From NCBI RefSeq assembly GCF_901905185.1, contig NZ_CABFMQ020000002.1:1-64000 (forward strand): a DNA stretch of 64,000 nt. Direction: 5' to 3'. The stretch is from Methylocella tundrae (lineage in GTDB: Bacteria > Pseudomonadota > Alphaproteobacteria > Rhizobiales > Beijerinckiaceae). The notes under the pieces were generated by a model, which did no database searches, had not been told where the DNA came from, and was given only the letters and a program-made list of their open reading frames with translations. The position numbers were made by a program, and so were the translations under genes. Below, one piece after another: positions 1 through 9,279 of the stretch (the first letter of the stretch is position 1; each line of letters starts with the position of its first letter).

Positions 1-32
1 GGGGGGGAGCGTGAGAGGTGTATAAGAGACAG
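1..32. other. Untrimmed Nextera (Tn5) adapter at contig end
   Basis: Bases 14-32 read agaggtgtataagagacag. This matches the 19-bp Nextera/Tn5 mosaic end with one mismatch (G for T at base 17). Bases 1-7 are a poly-G run of the kind two-colour sequencers emit when signal is lost. I read this stretch as library adapter, not genome. The genomic sequence starts at about base 33, and the open frame crossing 1-33 should not be translated through the adapter. Confidence 0.9.
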
Positions 33-33
33 G

Positions 34-615
34 GCTCGGCCGGCGGAACCCGCCCGCGCGCTCGAGGCGCCCCAGACGGCGGAGCCCCGCCGCCCGCAAG
101 CGTCCCCGGCGGCGCCGTCCCGCCCGGAGGGAGCACCGACTCCGGAACGCGGCGGATGGCTGTCCGATCTGCTCGCGCGCGCCTCGACCGACGAGCCGGA
201 GGCGCCGCCGCGCATCATGAGGGACATCAAACCGAAAGGCGTCGGCGCGAGACCGCAGCAGGCGGGTCAGCCGCTCGACGCCATCTCGCTCGACGTCGCC
301 AGCATGATCGACCCTGACGCGGCCGCCGAGGCGTGGGAGCGCTATCGCCGCGGCGAGGCCAACGCTTTCTCGCACCGGATCTATATCGGCCGGGGCGTGC
401 AGACTTTCGAGGATATCCGCCGGCGCTACCGGCTAAACCCCGAGTTCCATGCGACGGTCGACCGCTATGTACAAGAATTCGAACGCCTGATCTTGGAGCT
501 GAATCGCGACAACGCCGATGAAACGGCGACGCAGACCTATCTGAATTCCGAGACCGGCATGGTCTACACGATGCTTGCCCATGCCTCGGGCAGGCTGAAC
601 GGCCTTGGAGGTTAG
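34..615 (+). CDS. 5'-truncated conserved protein with repeated C-terminal module
   Basis: The frame is open from the first genomic base to the TAG at 613-615, so the N terminus lies beyond the contig end. What remains is about 193 residues. A Pro/Ala/Glu-rich stretch is followed by GWLSDLLARAS, then a ~130-residue module beginning MRDIKPKGVGARP and ending in TGMVYTMLAHASGRL. The same module closes the next gene, 35 bp downstream on the same strand. The module is charged and probably helical, with no catalytic motif, signal peptide or membrane segment visible. An ATG at 217 could serve as an internal start but is more likely an internal Met, because the reading frame and a conserved-looking segment continue upstream. 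I do not know the function. Confidence 0.8.
   Translation, partial: ARPAEPARALEAPQTAEPRRPQASPAAPSRPEGAPTPERGGWLSDLLARASTDEPEAPPRIMRDIKPKGVGARPQQAGQPLDAISLDVASMIDPDAAAEAWERYRRGEANAFSHRIYIGRGVQTFEDIRRRYRLNPEFHATVDRYVQEFERLILELNRDNADETATQTYLNSETGMVYTMLAHASGRLNGLGG
210..373 (+). repeat. Near-identical tract, copy 1 (gene-conversion candidate)
   Basis: This 164-bp tract matches 1286-1449 (offset 1076) with only two differences that I can find by eye. Just outside it, the two copies diverge at many positions. Within genes that otherwise differ, a sharply bounded identical block suggests recent recombination between the paralogues. Confidence 0.85.
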
Positions 616-650
616 CCCACGCCTTTGCAGACGCTGAGAGTGTTTCGTTC

Positions 651-1679
651 ATGCCGGATTTTGTTCCACCATCGCCAGATTATGCGGAACCACTACGTTG
701 TTTGATAGCTGAGCAGGAAACACAACTGCAATATGAACGCCGGGCCCGGTTAATCGCTGAAACCAGACTGACAGCAGCGAGACAAGAGCTTGCAACGCAG
801 AGTTTTCTAATCGGCAAAATCAAAGGTCGGATCGCGCAATTGCGCTCGCTATTGATCGACCGGTTGTGGGAGAAACTGGGAATTGAGATTGACCAACTCG
901 AACTGTCGCTCGGAGAGACGGCAGCCCCGTTGAACGAAGCAACCGAAGCTCCGGGCGTATCCCTAGGAATTCGTCACGCTGCACCTCTGCTCGATACGGA
1001 CTTGCTGGAGTTGGGCGGCATGGTCAACCAGCAATTGGCTGAAATCCGCGTCTATATCGCGCAGGAATGCGAACGCATCTTTGCGGGGATACACGTTGCC
1101 TTCGAGGAGACCAATATTGAAATTAAAGGCATCATCGGCAAAGCCTCAGAAGGCTTCCGGACGACAGCTTTAGAGCTAGGTCAGATTTCCCGGGAGTGGC
1201 AGAGCGAACTCGCGGCGACGCGGGAGGCCTTGAGGATCAGCGCCGCGGATCTGCCGCAGGAGACGGCGCAGCAAGCGCCAGCGATGCGCATCATGAGGGA
1301 CATCAAACCGAAAGGCGTCGGCGCGAGACCGCAGCAGGCGGGCCAGCCGCTCGACGCCATCTCGCTCGACGTCGCCAGCATGATCGACCCTGACGCGGCC
1401 GCCGAGGCCTGGGAGCGCTATCGCCGCGGCGAGGCCAACGCTTTCTCGCGCCGCATCTATCTCGGCCGCGGCGCGCAAACCTTCGACGAGGTGCGCCGGC
1501 GCTATCGGCTCGATCCGGAGTTCCATGCCACAATCGACCGCTATGTGCAGGAATTCGAGCGTCTGCTCGCCGAGCTGAACCGCGACAACGCCGATGAATC
1601 GGCCACGCAGACCTATCTGAATTCGGAGACCGGCATGGTCTACACGATGCTTGCCCATGCCTCGGGCCGCCTCGGATAG
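651..1679 (+). CDS. Coiled-coil protein with the same C-terminal module
   Basis: This 342-residue protein has two parts. Residues ~1-210 are rich in Glu, Gln, Arg and Leu, with long helical, coiled-coil-like stretches (for example around residues 20-80 and 125-200). Residues ~215-342 repeat the module of the preceding gene, with the first 52 module residues identical and about 11 substitutions over 127. The base composition of the halves differs: a hand count gives about 47% GC at 661-720 but 75% at 1321-1380, so the gene looks chimeric. ATG 651 is used; upstream GAGAG is a weak ribosome site. It probably forms a transcription unit with the truncated gene before it. No known enzyme or transport motif is visible; function unknown. 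Confidence 0.8.
   Translation: MPDFVPPSPDYAEPLRCLIAEQETQLQYERRARLIAETRLTAARQELATQSFLIGKIKGRIAQLRSLLIDRLWEKLGIEIDQLELSLGETAAPLNEATEAPGVSLGIRHAAPLLDTDLLELGGMVNQQLAEIRVYIAQECERIFAGIHVAFEETNIEIKGIIGKASEGFRTTALELGQISREWQSELAATREALRISAADLPQETAQQAPAMRIMRDIKPKGVGARPQQAGQPLDAISLDVASMIDPDAAAEAWERYRRGEANAFSRRIYLGRGAQTFDEVRRRYRLDPEFHATIDRYVQEFERLLAELNRDNADESATQTYLNSETGMVYTMLAHASGRLG
1286..1449 (+). repeat. Near-identical tract, copy 2
   Basis: This is the partner of 210-373. The match starts just before the MRDIKPKG codons and ends inside the codons for NAFS-(H/R). Identity also rises again near the 3' ends of both genes (the codons for TGMVYTMLAHASGR), leaving a divergent middle. Confidence 0.85.
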
Positions 1680-1689
1680 AATGTACGAA

Positions 1690-1712
1690 GGGCGCGGCGG
1701 CGAGCCGCGCCC
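1690..1712. terminator. GC-rich hairpin between converging transcripts
   Basis: A perfect 9-bp stem (gggcgcggc / gccgcgccc) with a 5-nt loop lies 11 bp after the stop at 1679 and just beyond the 3' end of rnpB on the other strand. There is no clear T-run on either side, so it may be a weak or Rho-assisted terminator serving both directions. Confidence 0.5.
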
Positions 1713-1734
1713 TGCGCTGCTTCCATTTGATGCT

Positions 1735-2121
1735 GCCAGCCGGCCTGTAAGCCGGGTTCTGTATGGCGCGCGGGAAACCCGCGACGCGTGATGGCCATTC
1801 CTCTGGGGCGGCCGTCGCCAGCCGCCTCGAGCAACCAACCCGGGCGACGATCCAGAGACGGATCTAAGGTTTTTTAGGACCTCGCGTCGCCCCTATTCGG
1901 TCTTGCTCCCGGTGGGGCTTGCCGTGCCGCTCATGTCGCCATGCGCGCGGTGCGCTCTTACCGCACCGTTTCACCCTTGCCGCCGGCGCAGGGCCGGATG
2001 GCGGTTTATTTTCTGTGGCGCTTTCCCTGGGGTCTCCCCCGCCGGACGTTATCCGGCACCGTTTCTCTGTGGAGCCCGGACTTTCCTCCGCCCTAAGGCG
2101 GCGGCCATCCGGCCGGCTGGC
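1735..2121 (-). ncRNA. rnpB: RNase P RNA (class A)
   Basis: This is the catalytic RNA of RNase P, which matures tRNA 5' ends. On the minus strand it carries the hallmark segment gaggaaagtccgggctcca (2070-2088) near the 5' end and agaacccggcttacaggccg close to the 3' end. The proposed ends are set by helix P1: GCCAGCCGGCC at the 5' end pairs over 11 bp with GGCCGGCTGGC at the 3' end. A length of about 390 nt fits alphaproteobacterial RNase P RNA. The exact ends may differ by a few bases. Confidence 0.93.
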
Positions 2122-2310
2122 GCTTGCCACATAGGCGTGAAGAGGCGGCCAGTCAATGGAGGCCGCGCAATCGCTTTGGTTCCTCCTCCCTGATCTGTGT
2201 CGAAAAAATCGCAATCGAAGGAAAATCTTAACGGCGCCCAGTTCTAACTTGACCTCCCGGGGCAGTCTCGATTTTTTGGCGCGAGGCCCCAGGCGATGCT
2301 AGGATCTGCA

Positions 2311-2649
2311 ATGAAGAAAATTTTCCTGCCGACTGTCTTTCTCGCAACTTCGCTCGCGCTTGCGGGATGCGGCTATACGCCTGAACAGCGGGCCGGAAGC
2401 GGCGCGGCCATTGGCGGCGCCACGGGCGCTGCGATCGGCGCGGCCACAGGCGGGGGAGTCGGGGCGGCGCTCGTCGGCGGGGCGCTCGGAGCGGCGACAG
2501 GCGCGATCGTTGGCGCTAACACCCGTCCAGCAAATCCGCCGCCGCCGCCGCCCGGTTATTATCCGCCGCCGCCGCCGCCGCGCGCTTGCGCGCGGGTCGT
2601 CTACGACCCCTACGGCAACGCCTTCTGCCAGGGATATTACGGCTATTAA
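2311..2649 (+). CDS. Glycine-zipper lipoprotein
   Basis: This 112-residue exported lipoprotein has an N terminus (MKKIFLPTVFLATSLALAGC) that is a signal peptide with lipobox LAGC, so Cys20 should be lipidated. Residues ~30-75 are Gly/Ala repeats of the form GAAIGGATGAAIGAATGG, typical of glycine-zipper membrane-associated domains of the YMGG/OmpA-like type. A Pro run follows, then a short tail with YDPYGNAFCQGYYGY. ATG 2311 is preferred over ATG 2296 because AGGA at 2301 is well spaced and the signal peptide starts there. It is probably an outer-membrane lipoprotein; the exact role is unknown. Confidence 0.8.
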   Translation: MKKIFLPTVFLATSLALAGCGYTPEQRAGSGAAIGGATGAAIGAATGGGVGAALVGGALGAATGAIVGANTRPANPPPPPPGYYPPPPPPRACARVVYDPYGNAFCQGYYGY

Positions 2650-2662
2650 AACGGACACAGCT

Positions 2663-3403
2663 TTGCCAGCGGCGTTTTGCTCCTCGCCAAACCACGGTGA
2701 GCGCAAAGGCGGACGCACGCCCGATTCGCTCATTCTTCACTATACCGGGGTGGCGACCGGCGAGGCCGCCGTACGTCTGCTCTGTGATCCCGCAACGCAG
2801 GTCTCGGCTCATTATGTCGTGATGCCGGACGGCGCCCTTTGGCAGCTCGTCCCCGAGACGCGCAGGGCCTGGCACGCCGGCAAAGGCTCATGGGCCGGCG
2901 AAACCGACATGAACGATATTTCGATCGGCGTCGAGATCGCGCATCCGGGCCATAAGGACGGCGCCGCCGCCTTTCCCTATCCCGAGGCGCAGATCGCAAC
3001 CGTCACGGCCCTCTGCCTCGATATCGTGGGGCGGTGGCGGATCACGCCGCAAAGAGTGCTCGCGCATTCGGACATCGCCCCCGATCGGAAGATCGATCCC
3101 GGCGAGTTTTTTCCCTGGGCGCAGCTCGCCAAAGCAGGCGTTGGCCATTACGTCGCTCCCTGCCCGATCGCGGACGGCCCGCGGCTCGAACAGGACGCCA
3201 GCGGCGCCGATGTCGAAGAGCTGCAATCCTTGCTGGCGCGCTATGGCTATGGGATCGATTTCAGCGGCGTCTATGACAGGAAGACGCAATTGGTCGTCCG
3301 CGCCTTCCAGCGCCATTTCAGGCCGGCGCTGGTTGACGGGACGGCCGATTTTTCGACCATCGTCACTTTGCGCAAATTGCTGGCGGCGCGACCTCAAGGG
3401 TAG
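2663..3403 (+). CDS. N-acetylmuramoyl-L-alanine amidase with peptidoglycan-binding domain
   Basis: This is a zinc amidase (Amidase_2 / AmiD-like) predicted to cleave the bond between muramic acid and the L-Ala of peptidoglycan peptides. LILHYTG gives the first zinc-ligand His, DISIGVEI lies in the core, and VLAHSDIAPDRKIDPG gives the second His region. The last ~75 residues form a PG_binding_1 domain (DVEELQSLLARYGYG ... VVRAFQRHFRP). The frame is open far upstream through the lipoprotein gene, but homology begins near SPNHGERKGG. TTG 2663 is the closest plausible start, giving 246 residues, the usual size. The start is uncertain and its ribosome site is weak. It follows the lipoprotein gene on the same strand, consistent with cell-wall work. 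Confidence 0.85.
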   Translation: MPAAFCSSPNHGERKGGRTPDSLILHYTGVATGEAAVRLLCDPATQVSAHYVVMPDGALWQLVPETRRAWHAGKGSWAGETDMNDISIGVEIAHPGHKDGAAAFPYPEAQIATVTALCLDIVGRWRITPQRVLAHSDIAPDRKIDPGEFFPWAQLAKAGVGHYVAPCPIADGPRLEQDASGADVEELQSLLARYGYGIDFSGVYDRKTQLVVRAFQRHFRPALVDGTADFSTIVTLRKLLAARPQG

Positions 3404-3418
3404 CGCCGACGCGTCGTG

Positions 3419-6400
3419 CTACTCCGCCGCCGCGGCCTCGGCCAGGGTCGCCGGAACGTAATTCAGGATCGGCGCGAGCCAGCGCTCGACCTCGGAAATC
3501 TTCATGCCCTTGCGGCGGGCATAATCCTCGACCTGATCGCGCTCGATCTTCGCCACCCCGAAATAATGCGCTTGCGGATGCGCGAAATAGAGTCCCGAAA
3601 CCGAGGCGCCAGGCCACATGGCGTAGCTTTCCGTCAGCGAAACGCCGATCCGTCTTTCAGCGGCGAGCAGGTCGAACAGCGTCGCCTTTTCGGTATGATC
3701 GGGCTGGGCCGGATAGCCCGGCGCCGGGCGGATGCCGCGATACTCTTCCCGCAGCCGCGCCTCTTCGGTCAAATCCTCGTCCGTGGCATAGGCCCAGAAC
3801 TCGCGCCGCACGCGTTCATGCATCCGCTCGGCCAGCGCCTCGGCGATGCGGTCGGCGAGCGCCTTCACCAGAATCGAGCCATAATCGTCGTTGGCCTTGG
3901 CGAATCGATCAGCGATCTTGCCTTCCTGCGCGCCGGAGGTGACGACGAAAGCGCCGATGTAATCGGCTTTGCCGCTGTCGTGCGGCGCGATGAAATCGGC
4001 GAGGGCCAGATTGGGCTTGCCGTCGCGCCGCAACAATTGCTGGCGCAACGTATGGAAAGTTGCGAGCTTTTCCGTGCGGGACTCGCCCGTATAGAGCGTG
4101 ATGTCGTCGCCGATCGCGGCCGCCGGCCAGAAGCCGATCACCGCTTTCGGATCGAACCAACGCTCTGTGACGATGCGCTTCAGCATGGCCTGCGCGTCGT
4201 CGAAAAGCTGCCTTGCCGCTTCGCCCTGTTTCGGATCATCGAGGATCAAGGGATAGCGGCCGCGCAATTCCCAGGTCTGGAAAAAGGGCGTCCAGTCGAT
4301 ATAGGGAATGAGCTCGGCGACATCATAGGCGCGGAACACGCGCGTCCCGGTAAACGCCGGCCGCGGCGGCGCGTAATCCGGCCAGTTGAGCTTCATCGCA
4401 TTGGCGCGGGCCCTGGCGATCGGCAGGCGCTGCTTCTCTGCTTCCGACCGTTGATGCGCCTCCGCGACCTTTTTATATTCGGCCCGCACGCCGGCGATGG
4501 TCTCGTCGCGCGTGGTTTTCGAGAGCAGCGACTGCACGACGCCGACAGCCCGGCTCGCGTCATTGACATAGACCGCCTGGCCGCGCGTGTAATTGGGATG
4601 AATCTTGACCGCGGTATGGACGCGGCTCGTCGTCGCGCCGCCGATCAGGAGAGGTAAATCGAACCCTTCGCGCTCCATCTCCGCGGCGACGAAGCACATC
4701 TCGTCGAGCGAGGGCGTGATGAGGCCGGACAAGCCGATGGCGTCGACTTTCTCCGCGCGGGCGGTCGCCAGAATTTTCGCGGCCGGGACCATGACGCCAA
4801 GATCAATGATCTCATAATTGTTGCAGGCGAGCACGACGCCGACGATATTCTTGCCGATATCGTGCACGTCGCCCTTGACCGTCGCCATCAATATCCTGCC
4901 CGCCGTCGAGCGTTCACCGCCGCCGTTCAGGCGCTTTTCTTCATCCATGTAAGGCAAGAGATAAGCAACCGCCTGCTTCATCACACGCGCGGATTTGACG
5001 ACCTGCGGCAGGAACATCTTGCCCGCGCCAAAAAGATCGCCGACGACATTCATGCCCGCCATCAGCGGGCCTTCGATCACGTCGAGAGGCCGCACGCTGG
5101 CCGCGCGCGCCTCCTCGACGTCGCGGTCAATGTACTCCGTTATGCCGTTCACGAGCGCATGTTCGAGACGCTTGCCCACCGGCTCATCGCGCCAGGCAAG
5201 ATCCTTCTCAAATCGCTCGGCGCCTCCTTGCCCCTTGAAGCCTTCGGCGAGCGCAAGCAAACGCTCCGTTGCATCCGCGCGACGATTCAGGATGACGTCC
5301 TCGCAGGCCTCGCGCAGCCCCGGTTCGATCTCGGCATAGACCGCGAGCTGGCCCGCGTTGACGATGCCCATATCCATGCCGGCCTTGATGGCATGATAGA
5401 GAAACACCGAATGCATCGCCTCGCGCACGGGCTCATTGCCGCGAAACGAGAAAGAGAGATTGGAGACGCCGCCCGAAATATGCACGAGCGGAAAACGCTT
5501 GCGGATTTCCCGCGCCGCCTCGATGAAATCGACGCCGTAATTATTGTGCTCTTCGATGCCCGTCGCGATGGCGAAGACGTTCGGATCGAAGATGATGTCT
5601 TCGCCCGGGAAGCCGACGTCCCCGGTCAGAATTTTATATGCCGCGGAGCATATCTCGACCTTGCGCTCGAAGGTGTCGGCCTGACCTTTTTCATCGAAAG
5701 CCATGACGACGACAGCGGCGCCATAGCTGCGCACGATGCGGGCGTCATGGATGAATTTCTCGACGCCTTCCTTCATTGAAATGGAATTGACGACGGCCTT
5801 GCCCTGCACGCATTTGAGGCCGGCCTCGATGACAGAGAACTTGGATGAGTCGATCATCACCGGCACGCGCGCGATATCGGGCTCGGCTGCGACAAGATTC
5901 AAGAATTCGACCATCGCCTTTTCGGAATCGAGCAGGCCTTCGTCCATGTTGACGTCGATGATCTGGGCGCCCATCGCAACCTGATCGCGCGCGACGTCGA
6001 GCGCGGCTGAAAAATCGCCCTCTTTGATCAGCCTGCGGAATTTCGCCGAGCCGGTGACATTGGTGCGCTCGCCCACATTGACGAAAGGGATTTCGGGCGT
6101 CAGCGTGAAAGGCTCGAGCCCCGACAAGCGCAGCAAAGGCGCGATATAAGGAACCTCGCGCGGTGGAACGTCCTTCACGCGTTGCGCGATGGCGTGAATA
6201 TGCGCGGGCGTCGTGCCGCAACAGCCGCCGACCACATTGACGAGACCCGCTTCGGCGAACTCGCCAATGAGGCCCGCCATATATTCTGGGCTCTCGTCAT
6301 AAAGGCCGAATTCATTGGGCAGGCCGGCGTTGGGATAGGCGCAGACGAGGGTATCGGCGATGCGCGAAAGTTCGGCGAGATGCGCGCGCATCTCGCGCGC

Positions 6401-7165
6401 GCCGAGCGCGCAATTGAGGCCGATCGTCAAAGGATTGGCATGGCGCAACGAGTGCCAGAAAGCCGTCGGCGTCTGGCCGGACAATGTGCGGCCGGAAAGG
6501 TCGGTGATCGTGCCCGAGATCATTACAGGCGTCTCGACGCCGAGCGCCTTGAAGGCGTCATTGACGCCGGCCAGCGCCGCCTTCGCGTTCAATGTGTCGA
6601 AGATCGTCTCGACGATCAAAATATCCGCGCCGCCTTCGATGAGAGCCGTCGCGGATTCAGCATAGGCCTCGCGCAATTCATCGAAGGTGACCGCGCGAAA
6701 GCCGGGATTGTTGACGTCGGGCGAGATCGAGGCTGTGCGGCTCGTCGGGCCCAGCGCGCCAGCGACAAAGCGGCGCCGGCCGTCCTTGCGCCCGACGGCG
6801 TCGGCCGCCGCGCGGCAGAGACGCGCCGCCTCGAAGTTCAGTTCGCGCACAAGCGATTCCATGCCGTAGTCGGCTTGCGAAATGCGCGTCGAATTGAATG
6901 TGTTGGTCGCGATAATGTCCGCGCCCGCCTCGATATAGGCGTGATGAATAGCCTCGATCGCCTCGGGCTGGGTCAGGCACAAGAGGTCGTTGTTGCCGCG
7001 AAGGTCGCTCGGCCAATCCTTGAAGCGCTCGCCGCGAAACTGCTCCTCGGTGAATTTGCGCTGCTGAATCATTGTGCCCATGGCGCCGTCCAGCACCAGG
7101 ATCCTTTTCCGCGCGGCGTCGAGGAAGGCGTTGCGGGTCGCCTCGCCATTGAAACCATGAGTCAT
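3419..7165 (-). CDS. metH: Cobalamin-dependent methionine synthase
   Basis: It transfers a methyl group from 5-methyltetrahydrofolate to homocysteine through cobalamin. The 1248 residues show all four modules in order: the homocysteine domain (residues ~1-330, ending with the zinc Cys pair in [11 protein letters not shown]), the pterin-binding barrel (from ~355, [16 protein letters not shown]), the B12 cap and Rossmann domain with the axial His in DVHDIGKN (residue ~768), and the C-terminal reactivation domain with [12 protein letters not shown] (~1150). It is full length. It follows metF with no gap: the metF stop is directly before ATG 7165. It is the last gene of the sahR-metF-metH operon and so probably controlled by SahR. 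Confidence 0.97.
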   Translation of the reverse strand: MTHGFNGEATRNAFLDAARKRILVLDGAMGTMIQQRKFTEEQFRGERFKDWPSDLRGNNDLLCLTQPEAIEAIHHAYIEAGADIIATNTFNSTRISQADYGMESLVRELNFEAARLCRAAADAVGRKDGRRRFVAGALGPTSRTASISPDVNNPGFRAVTFDELREAYAESATALIEGGADILIVETIFDTLNAKAALAGVNDAFKALGVETPVMISGTITDLSGRTLSGQTPTAFWHSLRHANPLTIGLNCALGAREMRAHLAELSRIADTLVCAYPNAGLPNEFGLYDESPEYMAGLIGEFAEAGLVNVVGGCCGTTPAHIHAIAQRVKDVPPREVPYIAPLLRLSGLEPFTLTPEIPFVNVGERTNVTGSAKFRRLIKEGDFSAALDVARDQVAMGAQIIDVNMDEGLLDSEKAMVEFLNLVAAEPDIARVPVMIDSSKFSVIEAGLKCVQGKAVVNSISMKEGVEKFIHDARIVRSYGAAVVVMAFDEKGQADTFERKVEICSAAYKILTGDVGFPGEDIIFDPNVFAIATGIEEHNNYGVDFIEAAREIRKRFPLVHISGGVSNLSFSFRGNEPVREAMHSVFLYHAIKAGMDMGIVNAGQLAVYAEIEPGLREACEDVILNRRADATERLLALAEGFKGQGGAERFEKDLAWRDEPVGKRLEHALVNGITEYIDRDVEEARAASVRPLDVIEGPLMAGMNVVGDLFGAGKMFLPQVVKSARVMKQAVAYLLPYMDEEKRLNGGGERSTAGRILMATVKGDVHDIGKNIVGVVLACNNYEIIDLGVMVPAAKILATARAEKVDAIGLSGLITPSLDEMCFVAAEMEREGFDLPLLIGGATTSRVHTAVKIHPNYTRGQAVYVNDASRAVGVVQSLLSKTTRDETIAGVRAEYKKVAEAHQRSEAEKQRLPIARARANAMKLNWPDYAPPRPAFTGTRVFRAYDVAELIPYIDWTPFFQTWELRGRYPLILDDPKQGEAARQLFDDAQAMLKRIVTERWFDPKAVIGFWPAAAIGDDITLYTGESRTEKLATFHTLRQQLLRRDGKPNLALADFIAPHDSGKADYIGAFVVTSGAQEGKIADRFAKANDDYGSILVKALADRIAEALAERMHERVRREFWAYATDEDLTEEARLREEYRGIRPAPGYPAQPDHTEKATLFDLLAAERRIGVSLTESYAMWPGASVSGLYFAHPQAHYFGVAKIERDQVEDYARRKGMKISEVERWLAPILNYVPATLAEAAAAE

Positions 7166-8083
7166 TCAGGCGGCCTTTTGTTCGAGTTTTGGCCGAAGCC
7201 CCAGAAGGTGGCAGATCGCATAGACGAGATCGGCGCGATTGTTGGTGTAGAAATGAAAATCGCGGACGCCGTGATCGACGAGATTGAGCACCTGCTCCGC
7301 CGCGACCGTGGCGGCGACGAGACGCCTTGTCTGAGGGTCATCATCCAATCCCTCGAAGCGGTCGGCGAGCCATTGCGGTACGCTGGCGCCCGCCTTCCTG
7401 GCGAAGCCCGCCGTCTGCTTGAAATTCTGCATCGGCATGATGCCGGGCACGATCGGAATATCGACGCCACGCTCTTGCAGCCTGTCGCGATAGCGCAGGT
7501 AAATTTCGTTTTCGAAAAAGAACTGGGTGATCGCACGGTTCGCGCCCGCGTCGACCTTTGCGCGCATGAAATCGAGATCCGCTTCGAGCGAGAGGCTTTC
7601 CGGGTGCCGCTCCGGATAGGCGGACACCGAAACTTCGAAATCGGCGATCCGCTTGATGCCGGCGACAAGCGCGCAGGAGCTTTCGTATCCTTCGGGGTGG
7701 GGGCAGTATTTGGTTCCGACGCCTTCCTGCGGGTCGCCGCGCAGCGCCACGATATGGCGGACGCCGGCGTCCCAATAGCCCTGTACGATGGAGTCGATCT
7801 CCTTGCGCGCCGCCGCGACGCAGGTGAGATGAGCGGCCGGCTTCACAACCCCCTCTTTGGCGAGGCGCGCGACCGTCGAATGGGTGCGTTCGCGGGTCGA
7901 TCCGCCCGCGCCATAGGTCACAGAGACGAAACTCGGTCCAAGCGGCGCGAGCCGGTTGATCGACTCCCAAAGAAGCGCCTCCATCGCGACGGTCTTTGGC
8001 GGGAAGAACTCAAAGGACACCCGGATGTCAGGCTGATGCGTGCGGCTTGCGCGCGGCAGGTCACAGCTTGCATTTTCGCTCAT
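7166..8083 (-). CDS. metF: 5,10-methylenetetrahydrofolate reductase
   Basis: This FAD enzyme reduces 5,10-methylene-THF to 5-methyl-THF, the methyl donor for MetH encoded immediately downstream. The 305-residue TIM-barrel protein has the family motifs VSFEFFPPKT near residue 25, the segment TYGAGGSTRERT, and the conserved ALRGDP loop. ATG 8083 overlaps the stop codon of sahR as ATGA, which indicates translational coupling. The position between the SAH-responsive regulator and metH fits a dedicated SAM-cycle operon. Confidence 0.96.
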   Translation of the reverse strand: MSENASCDLPRASRTHQPDIRVSFEFFPPKTVAMEALLWESINRLAPLGPSFVSVTYGAGGSTRERTHSTVARLAKEGVVKPAAHLTCVAAARKEIDSIVQGYWDAGVRHIVALRGDPQEGVGTKYCPHPEGYESSCALVAGIKRIADFEVSVSAYPERHPESLSLEADLDFMRAKVDAGANRAITQFFFENEIYLRYRDRLQERGVDIPIVPGIMPMQNFKQTAGFARKAGASVPQWLADRFEGLDDDPQTRRLVAATVAAEQVLNLVDHGVRDFHFYTNNRADLVYAICHLLGLRPKLEQKAA

Positions 8084-9090
8084 GCGACTTCTCGCGCAGT
8101 TAAAGGAAGAGGATCAGCGATGACGCGGCGGTCGCGGCCGAGCCACAGGGAAACGGTGAGTTTGCCGCCCTCGCCCGGCTCGGGCGCCAGATCGCGCCGC
8201 ATCGAAACTTCGAGCCCCGCCGCCGTCATATATCCGGCGACTTCCTCGGCGGTAAAGCCGAGGCGGCGATGCGCATGGACGGAACGCAGGCTCTCTTCTT
8301 CATGGGGAGCGAAATCGACGATGACGAGCCGCCCGCCTGGCCGCAACGCCCGCGTCGCTTCACGAATAGCGCGCAAAGGATCATCGAGATAATGCAGAAC
8401 CTGGTGCATGACGACGAGATCATAGAAATCCGGTTCGACTGGCAACGCATAAATGTCGCCCTGACGCAATTGGGCGTTGCGCAGTCCGATCCGCTCAAGA
8501 CGCGCCCTGGCGACGCTGAGCATTTGCGGCGACTGATCGACGCCGACCGCGCGCGTCGCAAGCGGCGCCAGAATTTCGAGCATGCGGCCGGCGCCCGTGC
8601 CGAGATCCAGCGCCGCGTTGAACGGGCCGGTTCCGACCGCCTCGAGGATCGCAGCCTCGACGCGTTCTTCCGGCAAATGCATGGCGCGCACCTCATCCCA
8701 GTTGGCGGCATGCGAGGCGAAGTACCGGGCCGCCTGCTCCGCGCGCGCCTGGCGCACCTCCGCGAGCCGGGCGCGATCGGCAAGAAGGTGGGCGTCGCCG
8801 GGCGCGAGGCGCGCAACGATATCGCGCGCGAATCCGGCGGCCTGACCGCTCTGGCTCATGAAAAAGAAAACCCAGGATCCCTCACGGTGACGCTCGACAA
8901 GTCCGGCTTCCGCGAGCAGCTTCAAATGACGCGAAACGCGCGGCTGGGATTGCCCGAGGATCGTTACAAGTTCGCTCACGGTCAGTTCGGCTTCGGCAAG
9001 GAGCGCAAGGAGGCGCAACCGCGTCGCCTCTCCAGCGGCGGTCAAGCCGTTGAGAATGACGTCGAAAGGCGCATGTTGAGACTGAGGCAT
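8080..9090 (-). CDS. sahR: ArsR-family regulator fused to SAM-methyltransferase-like domain (SahR)
   Basis: This 336-residue protein has an N-terminal winged helix-turn-helix of the ArsR type (residues ~10-95, recognition segment QSQPRVSRHLKLL). A class I methyltransferase fold follows, with motif I LDLGTGAGRM at residues 161-170. This architecture, in an operon with metF and metH, matches SahR, a repressor in which the methylase-like domain binds S-adenosylhomocysteine and releases DNA when SAH rises. ATG 9090 is chosen over TTG 9108 because AGGA sits about 9 nt upstream of it. A palindrome at 9121-9146 is the likely operator. Ligand and operator are inferred from the family. A functional methyltransferase cannot be excluded. 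Confidence 0.88.
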   Translation of the reverse strand: MPQSQHAPFDVILNGLTAAGEATRLRLLALLAEAELTVSELVTILGQSQPRVSRHLKLLAEAGLVERHREGSWVFFFMSQSGQAAGFARDIVARLAPGDAHLLADRARLAEVRQARAEQAARYFASHAANWDEVRAMHLPEERVEAAILEAVGTGPFNAALDLGTGAGRMLEILAPLATRAVGVDQSPQMLSVARARLERIGLRNAQLRQGDIYALPVEPDFYDLVVMHQVLHYLDDPLRAIREATRALRPGGRLVIVDFAPHEEESLRSVHAHRRLGFTAEEVAGYMTAAGLEVSMRRDLAPEPGEGGKLTVSLWLGRDRRVIADPLPLTAREVA

Positions 9091-9120
9091 CGTAAGCCGT
9101 CCTGGCAATTCATTCTTCGA

Positions 9121-9146
9121 TATATATGCAGATATCTTTATATGTA
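9121..9146. promoter_or_regulatory. Candidate SahR operator
   Basis: This is a 26-bp imperfect palindrome centred on GATATC (9131-9136). The arms tatatatgca and tttatatgta match at 7 of 10 positions when one is reverse-complemented. It lies about 30 bp upstream of the sahR start in an AT-rich patch, where a repressor would block the promoter. It resembles the AT-rich ATAAAGATATCTTTAT type of site associated with SahR. Confidence 0.6.
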
Positions 9147-9279
9147 AAGTTCATTTTTGAGCACTGCGAATTGAAGGCTTGAGCTTTTCGCCTTGGTTCG
9201 GCCCCTCGGCAGAGATAAGGTCGCGCCGCGGTTGACGCTGAAGCCAAGATCAATCGCGTCGGTTTTGGAGGGTGCGTGT

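Noticed and set aside
6182..8392. 736-codon open frame on the + strand
   Set aside because: It is antisense to metH, metF and sahR and has no ribosome site or recognisable motif; high-GC genes often leave a long frame open on the opposite strand. Similar frames at 3416-4657, 41165-42598 and 57036-58790 were rejected for the same reason.
9091..9279. SAM riboswitch before sahR-metF-metH
   Set aside because: No SAM-II-type motif; only the AT-rich palindrome is seen, which fits a protein operator.
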